From positions 2,793,001 through 2,857,000 of the forward strand of contig JALJCO010010476.1 of assembly GCA_023101725.1 (NCBI GenBank): DNA of 64,000 nucleotides, read 5' to 3'. A program made the position numbers and the translations under genes. This stretch comes from Atherinomorus stipes. Taxonomy: Eukaryota > Chordata > Actinopteri > Atheriniformes > Atherinidae. This document shows, piece by piece, positions 37,490 through 64,000 of the stretch; the stretch's first letter is position 1; every line of letters starts with the position of its first letter. The notes under the pieces are model-generated. The model did no database searches and was not told the origin of the DNA. It was given only the letters and a program-made list of their open reading frames with translations.

Positions 37490-38962
37490 ATTCCAAAGTT
37501 TTTAAACCTTAAAACAAAACAAAAGTGCGCCAACATTCTTACATACCACAAATGTATCGTCACAGTCATACAGAGGGAACTGAGCAGCACACAGTTTCAC
37601 AGATTAGAACGGCTCAATAGCAACTTGATGAAACCACAGTGCAAATACAGTTTGCTTCAAATTTGTAATCATGTTTAAATACTGATAAAAATGCTTTCTA
37701 TGCATGTGTGTGGCTGTGTGCTGAAATTCCTTTTGCATGACTGTTTTTTGTAGACTTCTTCAGCTACAAACTCATGCATGGAAAAATGTAAATTTCTGTA
37801 CTTTACATTTAATATAATTTACATATCAAGAGAAAAAAATAAAACGAGATTAAATTACACACAAAAAAAGTTTACCTGACTGATGCAAATAAGTTGTGAA
37901 ATAACATTTTTAACATTGTAAACACTTCAAGAGTGGAATATTAAAAGACGTGGTCGGATTCAAGCATTGAACTACCTGAATTAAGTGCACATTTTAAATT
38001 AAATAGACAGAAGAATGTCTTGATGTGACAGTCAGGCCTATATAAATAGTTGATTAAAGCTCCCTCACACAGATGTGGTTTATTTTTCCAGAAACTGCAA
38101 TTTAATCTCAAAATCAAGCTGTACAAATGCTATAAAGACCGTCTCGTGTACCTTGTTGTGTAGGCTTGTGCGTAGGACGTTGGCAGCACTTTATTTAAGT
38201 CCTTTGGATTGTCAAGTGTACCCTTAATTGATCTGGAGTGTTCTTATTTGCATTCAGCATGGATTTTGGGTCAAAAGCTTGGGCCCCCAGCTGCGCTCTT
38301 TGAACTGCTCCTTCAGGTGTGGCAGGGTGCTCTACTGAGCAATATTTAGGTGGGTTGCTGAAGGACTCTGTGTTCAATGCTGTGGCTGATTGGTGCAGAA
38401 TAACCTAAATTTCATTAATATATAAAATAATTTATATAAACCCATCAAAACAATCATCTGAACTATCCAACCTCTACAAATAAGGCTAGACCTTCAATGT
38501 GTCCATAAAGGTAGACCTTAAAATAAAAACTAAATGATAGGCACTTGTGAACGCTGTTTACACTGAAGCAGTACTATTACTCTTAAACCTGAGCGCAAGA
38601 GCAAGACTTGCTACAAATCTTTCTTCTGCTGCATGACTTCTTTATATTACACTTCTTTACATTCATACATTTATATACATATAAAATACCATGTATGTTT
38701 TGCCTGCTTGTTGTAGCAAACAAACCCCCAAAATCTGGTTGCACAAAATATTCAGCTTCAAATCCATATGACAGCAACAATTTTTCTGAAAGCAGCAATT
38801 CCTGTCCCCTTCCACATGACCCCAGAAGTGCAAACCCTCCACAATTATGAAGACTTCCACACAAATAAGCAGTCTCTGCTGAGGAGTTGCCACTTGAGGG
38901 AAATTCTCTCCACAAACAGAGGGCATCAAAAGACCAGTGACAAAACCCATGGCCACAAATAA
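37484..38962 (-). other. tmem41a: tmem41a 3'UTR (inferred)
   Basis: Non-coding, AT-rich sequence between the tmem41a stop and the candidate - strand poly(A) signals (38190, 38079, 37484). No repeat of recognisable class. The igf2bp2 3' end lies directly beyond it on the other strand. Confidence 0.5.
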
Positions 38963-42852
<3,890 letters not shown>

Positions 42853-43311
42853 ATTCCCCAGTTTTAAAAGAAGACTGCCTCCCGGTTGTTGTTGTCACCG
42901 AGAGAACAACGGTCGGCCAACCACCGTAATTACGTCACATCCACCTTCAACAGATCCGATTTAATGTGTTACATGAGCTGAATGAAACACATTTAACACA
43001 ACAAATAAATCATACACAATTTGTTCAAAATCATTCATAACCTTATTATATCCAAGTACACTGTATTTTAGTAAACTATATGTGGCAAATTATACGAGGA
43101 GTTTTAATAGCTCCACGAGGGGGCGGTAATGCTCCAAAATGTTCGGTCCCCGTTAAGCAAGAAGACGAAGAAGATCGTTTGTACAGTATCCACTGAGAGA
43201 CAAAATTAATGGTACGGGCATTTATTGCAGGTCTACAAGCAAAAAGTTTCAAAGTCCAGTTGGCGCACCAAAACAAAGTAAGACGACAGTTTGAAGTATT
43301 GGTTCGACATC
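42853..43311. promoter_or_regulatory. Shared divergent promoter region, tmem41a / ehhadh
   Basis: The two start codons face away from each other across 459 bases. A CRE/ATF-like TTACGTCA lies at 42930-42937, close to the tmem41a side. I found no clear TATA box and no clean DR1 (PPAR/RXR) element, although mammalian EHHADH is a PPAR-alpha target. An ATG at 43209 opens a frame overlapping the ehhadh start, so transcription may begin downstream of it. Confidence 0.6.
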
Positions 43312-56900
<13,589 letters not shown>

Positions 56901-59289
56901 GCAACAATCTAACTTGAAATCTACCATACTTATCTGGTCTAATACGCTAATTAACCAAATGGTTGTAAACTTGCACTGCACTTTGCAACTCAACAGCAGG
57001 GACTGACAAATTTACTCATGTGTTTATGTTTGATGATGTAGGAGGCTGTAATATGTGCACTGAGGGACCAGTTTTGTATAAACATACAATGAATGTGCAT
57101 ACTAGAAAAATCAACACCGTGGTTCAGCAGACATCAGACACTTTAGCCATGTCTCAAACTGCACACTTGCTCAAGTGCACTGGAATTCAGTGTGTAGTGC
57201 GCACTGTGTACTTCATCTGTAGTGCACACTATTATCGCTAAATGCTGACCCAAACAGAGCACTGCACTTACAGGAAGTGACGGCCTAGCATTGCCCGCTA
57301 ACGTGTGCTAACTCTACTGAGCCGGTATAATCGCGGCCTCAAACAAATGACCAGATCATAACTGTCATCAGGGAGTGAACAGCTTGGTAGCATGCCACAA
57401 TACACATTAGTAATTATGTCTAAATCATTTCATAAACGTTACCTAAACCAGTACAATACAGCCTCCGATGCAGCAGGGCTCGCCACCACTTCGTTCACTG
57501 CTATTATTCAGCTCTGAAGGTGGTTCGAAAGTCCTGCCTCTTCCACTACGTTAGCAAGATGGCGTCCGTTTAGTGCGAGTAGTGTGCTTCAATTTGCACT
57601 TCGTTTTTGGCCATAATTTGGGCAACATCCTGGTACTTTCAATGCACTGAATTTTTGCTTAAATGACAACATGAACACACTACACACTCAAGAAGATTGT
57701 TTGAAGTGCTCAAGTGCACGGTTTGAGACACGGCCTTTGTCTGTAATATCAATGTATTTCTTTTGAAAGATACTTTATTTCAGTTATGTAGCAGTTTGGA
57801 AAAGAGGAAACACTAATAATACAGACTAAATGTAGTTATGATTAAGATTATAATAGCAACATCAATGCATTAAATGAATAGGAAATAAACATAACTTAAA
57901 CAAATAAGAATGTGATTGAGTTAGAGGGAAAGCAGCAACAGTTTCACAGCCGAGTACGGAGCTGTGCAGTGCAAGTAATATAGTAATTGACAGTAATGGA
58001 AGTAAATTGCTTAGGTTGTTAAAAAAAAAAAGAAGAAAAAAAGATAGTTTCAGCAGAAAGAGGAAGAATTGCTGAACTGGACAGCCACAGGAAAGGAAAA
58101 ACTCTCGTGACATTCAGCGAAGCATTAAGTCATTCTGAGTCTGGCCATAGCTGCAAAGAATAGGAGGACTTGACCATTTAAGTTGTATCTACATATGGGG
58201 TTGGACAAAATACTTAAAACGGCTTTAAATATACCACAGCAATGAGAAGTGTTGCAGTTGCTAAAAGAAACATCTCTGTGTGGCTCTGACAGTCAAACCT
58301 GATGGACTTTGCAGGGATTGAATGCACTACAGGATTGTTGCACTCAGGCATTTTGAATTTTATGGATATTGTTCAATCACAAAAAAATATATACAATCAC
58401 CTGTTCAGTGTGATCATTTTGTATAATTGTTAGAAATAAAGAAATCTGGAAAATCTGGACAAAATGCTTTTCTTTCATATTTTAAAAGGGACATAAAATA
58501 TGAATAGATAAAGAAAACAAAGCTGCTATTGCAAATATTTGCATGGCTGTTATTGGTAAGGTAGCATTTTCTGATGTTGACAGCTTGCTTGGAGATGTGT
58601 GTACATAACAAATGTGATTCTGTATTAACCCAATCTGTAATAACATATTTCTATATTGACCCAAAATTTAATCCAGGACCAGAAAATTGCAGCATTTAGA
58701 TTATAAGAAATATTTTCCTACATTATATATATTATTTACATTTTAAATGCATGTGAAATGGTTTCAATTCTTGAATAAAATCTGTCTAAGTGTATTGATT
58801 TGTGTGAATTATATTGTCTTGTTTGTGGCTTGTAAACTGTTAGTAGTATTTCATATTGTTTACTCAGGGAAGGAGTTATTTCTGGAGTAGTAGAAAACAT
58901 TTCTTCCTGTGATCTTGATATTTCCTGCTGGCTCAGCTGTAGAACTGACCGATGAGAGCTAAGGCGGTTCACTGCTTTAAATGGCTCGAACATAAATCAG
59001 TGGCTCATTTTCAAGTAAATCTCAACCTCATGACCAGCATCCAGCAGATGTTCGGCTCGCCACCTAGTGGCTGGAGACTACCAACGAGCAGCTGGATGAT
59101 TCTGCTGTATAATGCTCCATTTTGTCTGCAAATACACAACACCTGAAAGCATTTCTTTATAGCCTAATAAAATACTTAATGGAATGTATTTGAGCAATCT
59201 TGTAGTTTCAAATGTAACATCCACGCTTTAAATAGTGACTTTTAAAACCAAAACCTAAAGGTGGATTGGAGACCGCGCTAATTTCAGAT
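56901..59289. other. ehhadh 3' region and spacer to C3orf70
   Basis: AATAAA at 57884-57889, 58435-58440 and 58774-58779 are candidate ehhadh ends, but the MITE at 57146-57735 lies before all of them. No close AATAAA follows the stop, so either a variant signal or a long UTR is used. No gene seen. Confidence 0.5.
57146..57735. mobile_element. MITE between ehhadh and C3orf70
   Basis: Left end GCCATGTCTCAAACTGCACA, right end the inverse of GGCCGTGTCTCAAACCGTGC. About 590 bases, internal sequence GC-richer than its flanks, no transposase frame. Confidence 0.7.
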
Positions 59290-59789
59290 TCAGACCTTGA
59301 TCTTTGAAGTTGTTAGAGGAGCTGATGAAAGCCTGGGTGCGTGTTTGAAGTGCGCACAGCAGCTGGCTTTGTGTTTGCGGGCTCCTCCCGTTGTGTGATG
59401 AAGTTGAGATGCGCGCCGTTGTTCGGTACGCGCGTCACCAACCAGCGCGCAGCTGAGGAGCTTCCCCGACGTGAGGGGAGGATGGAAAGATGTTTGGATC
59501 ACGACCACAGGAGACTGAATATGTCATTACGCGTCGTTAACTGATGCCCTTCTACTTCTACAGGATGTGTTTCCAGCCTTTGTTTGAGCGCTAACCGAGC
59601 AGCTCTGGATTCAGACAATCAGCGCCGCGTTTCGCGTCCTCCACCCAGTTGAAAGATCTTTCTAGGCTGCGTGGGACCCGTAAAAAAAAAAAAAAAAAAA
59701 ACTAGACTCGGTTCCCGAACGTTTGATGGTTTAGTTTACTTAGCGAAATCGTGTTTGCGGTTCTTTTGTTTAATCTAGGCAATGTTGGC
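59290..59789 (+). promoter_or_regulatory. CpG-rich promoter and 5'UTR of the C3orf70 homologue
   Basis: Against AT-rich flanks, this stretch is dense in CpG (for example TGCGCGCCGTTG, ACGCGCGTCACC, GCGCCGCGTTTCGCG), as in vertebrate CpG-island promoters. It ends in an 18-base A run (59683-59700) and a pyrimidine-rich tract closing in CTAG at 59778, which could be the acceptor of a 5'UTR intron. No TATA box seen. Confidence 0.55.
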
Positions 59790-59973
59790 ATGGCCGCCTC
59801 GGGAGCACATAAGTGTCCGAAGAGTGAGAAGTTGGACGAGGCGCAGGCTTTGGCCAAAAGCTGCGCGGGGAGACCAGACTTCCTGCCTTGTGATGGACTC
59901 TCCATCTGCGCTACGCACAGCCACGGGAAGTGCTTCAAGCTGCACTGGTGCTGCCACTTGGGATGGTGTCACT
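59790..59973 (+). CDS. c3orf70: C3orf70 homologue (UPF0524), first coding exon only
   Basis: Family of unknown molecular function, present across vertebrates. The exon encodes 61 full codons: MAASGAHKCPKSEKLDEAQA, then LAKSCAGRPDFLPCDGLSIC and ATHSHGKCFKLHWCCHLGWC. The KSEKLDEAQALA and CDGLSICATHSHGKCFKLHW stretches match human C3orf70 almost exactly. The Cys/His-rich segment looks like a possible metal site (inference). The exon ends after the first base of a Cys codon at a strong GTAAGT donor (59974). The rest of the protein, about 190 residues in human, must lie beyond 64000. An out-of-frame ATG at 59782 lies 8 bases upstream. The ehhadh neighbour agrees with human order. Confidence 0.94.
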
Positions 59974-62900
59974 GTAAGTTTGTTTTGCATGGTTTAATGG
60001 GTATCTGTATCGTCACAAACAGTGTCTTTGTTCCATAAAGACTGACTGGATATGCCTCGTGTCCATACTGTGAATGGAGAAACTGTTAAAGACGCACATA
60101 TGTCAGACAGCAATTGCTTTGTGAGAATACTGTTATTTAATAATGAAAAAGTAGCCGATACTGTGCAAGACTGCGGAGAAACATTTGCCGTCCCTGAAAC
60201 AGATATGGATAGGATCTGGAAAGACATTTTTCAGTTGAGTTCAGTATCATGAAATTTAAGCTTTATTGAGACTAAAAACCTCCAACAGAACAGAGCCCAA
60301 ACTACTCATCAAAAGGGAAATGAATGCCTGAGGTTCCCGTTTTGCTGTTGAAGACTGTAACAAATTGATGTTTGACAGTCTTTTGACACTGACACAAATC
60401 TGAATAATCACTTTCATTTCTATTTTAAAGGGTAAGTCTGGTGGTAGGCTATTCTGCATTTTCTTAATGCCCGGAATTCCCATGAAATGTCACCACCAAC
60501 CATGAACTGATCCTTTTAATAAGTGAAATACCATCATCCAAACATGATGAAAGCACGTCGCTCTTTATCACATGAGCATTGGCTCTAGCTACGTGATGGT
60601 TTAAAACAAACACCAGGGCTGCTGGTGTTCTAATCCATGACTAAAAATAGTCCTCCAACAAAATCTACTCCCAAATTTAATTTTCAATGAAAATTAGTCA
60701 GCTACTTTAGGAAATTGCAAAGCTCTGAAGCACACGGACATACAGAAGCACATGCAATTAAGTCTTTATGACCTATTTTTAAAGATTTATGTCTTCAGTA
60801 TGGGGAGGAGGATGGGGCTGGGGGCTGACCCTGCAGGGAGGTGTTGAAGAGCATTGGAACACCCCCCACCCCACCCCCCATTTTTTAAGAAAAATGTAAT
60901 TTGACACCAAGCAGATATTCTTTGTGGTGTCCACATCATGCCTTTCTATAATAACATCCAGTCTTCATTTGAGCTGCTGTTCTTCACAAGCAGTTTTTTC
61001 AGCATTTCCTGTACTCAATAATCTCAGTATTCACTTCTACAAACCTTATATCTTTGCTGTGATGGAAGTGAGTTAAATATGGCTCCAGCTCTGATAGAAC
61101 ATGAACAATTTACTTGTCACTTTGAGAAGTGTCAGTGACATTTTCACCACGCTTGTAGCTCGGACACTTTTGCTCGGTTTGAACCTCTCTCGACCCAACA
61201 CTTCAACACCAATGCTGAGTCCCAGTAGTTGCGCCTGAATCTGACAGGATGTCCATCGCTTTGTGCTGCCCCAATTTATCCCCATCTCTCTCTGGCTGCC
61301 CTGAAAATCCTCTGATCAGTGTAAAACACAATCACCATCTCGTCTGCAGCAGTCACTCGGGGCTTACAGTGTGCAACCGCAGAAGTCGCATTGTAATCTT
61401 TGCCGTGTAATCGTTGGATTTAGATGCCCGCCTCCATCCAGAATGAGCCAAGCGATTTTGTAATATTAGATGTGGCAGAAAAATGATGAATTCTTTCCAG
61501 TGTTTATAACATCCCACATCCAGCCTTTAGGATTCCATGCAAAGCTCATTCAGTGTTACATCATTTGTAAACACTCAGTCTTGCTCCTCCTCTCTGTTTT
61601 TGAAATGTTCATCACTCTGGCTAAAAATATGCCACAAACCAAAAAAAAAAAGGAGCCTTTCATCATTTAATTCAGTCACTGTGCAGTAGGAGAAACAGCC
61701 AGGCACATCACACTGGATCACCTCACCTTTGCATCACTTTCCCCTGCAATTCACAGGTTCCCCATGCAGGACAGCCATGCACCAACCGTGAAAATAAACC
61801 AGCTTAGACTGCTGAATCAGGCAGAACCAGAGCTCCCACTGAGAAAAGTATACAAGCCCGCTTTTGCATGCAACGCCTTTCGACTCGGTACAGCTCGCCT
61901 CATGCCCTTCTTCTTTCCTGAAATGCATAATAAAGCTGGACGCAAGAGAGCAAAATGTTGTAGCACCCTTATCTCATCGTGTTTTCATTTTAAATGTTCC
62001 TGTGACTGTCGCCTGGAGTATAAACTTGTTCTGAAGCCGATAATTGTACATTCACCACAGGGAGCCTTGCTAGACTGCCTTTTTAATTACATTTTTAATA
62101 GGTTCCCAGGAAGGCAAACACAAAAGGTCACTATGTTGTAAGATTTGGCTCAGCAGTTAAACTCTCAAACACAAATGATTTCCATTATCTCAGAGCAATA
62201 TGGGGTGATTACCTGTACGTTCATTCCTTGCTTCTCTCATCTCTCATGTGCAACTGGAAACTGAGTATCTCCTTTAAAGCTCTCAGTTTGACTGTTTTCC
62301 AGTAGTCTCAATTTATATGTCGCTTATTTGGCAGAGAAAATGGAGACAGACCAGAATTGGATGTAGGTGGAGGGAGTGTTCCCAGCTGGTGACAACAACA
62401 TCAGTCCAAACCTGTCATTAGCAGTAATTAGCTGTGTTTAGTGTCACCGCCAATATGTCACATCTGATGAGAGCTTTTGCTCACAGCATCACTAGAACCA
62501 CCTGGTCTGAATGTGTTTCCTTTCACTTTATCCTCTACTGATTGCAGTTACTAAGTAGAGTGATGAATTACTCATTCAAAAAAAGAGCCTAACAGAGATT
62601 TTAATGAGACCTGAACAGTCTTGTCAGTCTGCTTGTTCTCAGTTAACGCTGATTTTGAATGCTGGAACTTGTACTTTGTTTGTTGATGCAAGAAGTGGGA
62701 TTTCTCTGTCAGCAGTCTCATTGGTCTCGCCACACAGGTGTAAGCTGTTTCCTGAAAGAAAGTATGGAGGGTTTACTGGTTTTAGCGCTTCCCAGTATCA
62801 ATTGATTTAGTGACTGGTTCGAAATTTACTGAACTGCTGAATCATAAAAACCTTCACCAATTATAAAGGGATCAATAAATTGTCAGCACAAGCCTGAGGG

Positions 62901-64000
62901 GTCGCTCTTGATTGATCGCTCATGTTTGTGAGCTGCAGCTATTTGATCACTTTAACTGCTGTGAGCAGAACAGCACCAGGAAAGAAGTTCAACAAGTCTG
63001 TCTTGATATTACCTGTCATTCCCTGGTTGCGTCTCAGTCATCCCATCTCATAAAAAACTAAGAAAGCACAAAGACAATCTACTTTTCGATTGGACAGCTA
63101 AAGCCTAATGTCAACTTAAATTTGCAGATTTATAAGGGAAAATATCAGAAAAGTTAAAATATCCCATCTGATTGAAATAAAACACAGACAAGTAATCTCA
63201 ACTCACCCCTTAATTCTGCAAACTAGCATGCCTCACACAGCTTGGTGTAAGGATAATTCATTCTGCAGCAACCAAGAGAGAGACAAGCCACATTTTCTGT
63301 AACAAAACAATTCACCAGTTTATAGATAAATTATGTAAATGATAAAACTAGTCGTTTGTTATGTTGTCTCAAGTTTGCTTAATTTGCTGGTCTGTATATA
63401 AATCACAGCAGTACGATGAATGAATGGATAAAGATAATTATTAATCGTTTAAGGCAATGAATATTAGTACTGACGGGAAGATGGAGTACAGTGGTCCCTG
63501 ATTTTCAGTGAGTTTAAGTAAAACTTACCTAATAAAAAGAAAACCAAACTGTTAATTTAACACTTAAAGCTGGATAGCAACAACTTCCACAGAAAAGTAT
63601 GCTCTACAGATTTTTGAGAAAGTTATGGAGAATAGTTTGACACTTATGACTCAGAGGGATTTATAAGTAGTCTTAATAGATTGCCTGCTCTCCTGACACT
63701 TGAGTCATATGGTTTTAAGGGCAGTCTTATTAAGTGAGCTAATATGACTTCGGTAGCCCACTCCTCATCTGCGCTTGTTGCCTCATTAGCTACTAAAACT
63801 CACTGGAATCTCTAATACCTTCATCTTGTATTAACATGCCTACACTTGCTTTTGGAGTGTTCTAATAAAATGCATGTAATGCACAAAGGTTGTGAACTTT
63901 AAGTCCTCAGTGATCAACATGATGGTCAGCAGAAAAATTTTTCAGAAAGTAAGAGGGAGATTTTAACAGGATGGAAAAGGCAATGCTAGTTTCTTCATTT
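59974..64000 (+). other. First intron of the C3orf70 homologue
   Basis: No further exon of this gene and no other gene seen. The sequence is mixed, with a C-rich patch at 60862-60880 and short A runs. I recognise no clear transposon. Stretches at about 61.3-62.6 and 63.66-63.87 kb are of less biased composition and could be conserved non-coding elements, which cannot be judged from one species. Confidence 0.5.

Noticed and set aside
59751..60038. 95-codon reading of the C3orf70 homologue running past 59973
   Set aside because: A strong GTAAGT donor stands at 59974, and the readthrough (CKFVLHGLMG) resembles the known continuation (CKYVYQP) for only four residues, two of which are forced by the donor sequence.

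Overview
This is nuclear DNA from a vertebrate, almost certainly a teleost fish and perhaps a percomorph (the subgroup is a guess). The genes are split by GT-AG introns, the coding sequence matches vertebrate families, and the introns and spacers carry typical fish repeats: a decayed Tc1-like transposon, tRNA-derived SINEs, LINE tails, TIR-bounded MITEs and many microsatellites. I found no prokaryotic operon, CRISPR array, rRNA, stand-alone tRNA or viral gene.

Four protein genes are supported, all from one conserved neighbourhood (human 3q27). (1) igf2bp2, + strand: 14 coding exons from 8306 to 32767 encode the C-terminal 532 residues (RRM2, KH1-KH4). The RRM1 exons must lie upstream of the window. 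A 3'UTR of up to about 4.7 kb follows, with let-7 seed matches. (2) tmem41a, - strand: 5 exons, 38963-42852, 281 aa, complete, converging tail-to-tail on igf2bp2. (3) ehhadh, + strand: 7 exons, 43312-56900, 719 aa, complete, head-to-head with tmem41a across a 459-bp spacer. (4) The C3orf70 (UPF0524) homologue, + strand: first coding exon only, 59790-59973; the rest lies beyond position 64000.

Layout: 1-8305 is upstream igf2bp2 intron. 8306-32767 holds the igf2bp2 exons, with repeat-rich introns at 16.5-21.5, 23.3-26.8 and 29.6-32.7 kb. 32768 to about 37460 is igf2bp2 3'UTR, and about 37480-38962 is tmem41a 3'UTR. 38963-42852 is tmem41a. 42853-43311 is a shared promoter region. 43312-56900 is ehhadh, whose 4.2-kb intron 4 holds nested foldback elements and a perfect 21-bp-arm hairpin. 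56901-59789 holds the ehhadh 3' region, a MITE and the CpG-rich C3orf70 promoter. 59974-64000 is C3orf70 intron.

The four genes do not form one pathway: post-transcriptional control (IGF2BP2), an ER/secretory membrane protein (TMEM41A), peroxisomal beta-oxidation (EHHADH) and a protein of unknown function (C3orf70). Their closeness is conserved synteny. I did not find an undescribed multi-gene system. The best leads are the let-7 site pair, the unusual C-terminal peroxisomal signal, the tail-to-tail poly(A) arrangement, the apparent inversion of tmem41a relative to human, and several hairpin or nested mobile elements.
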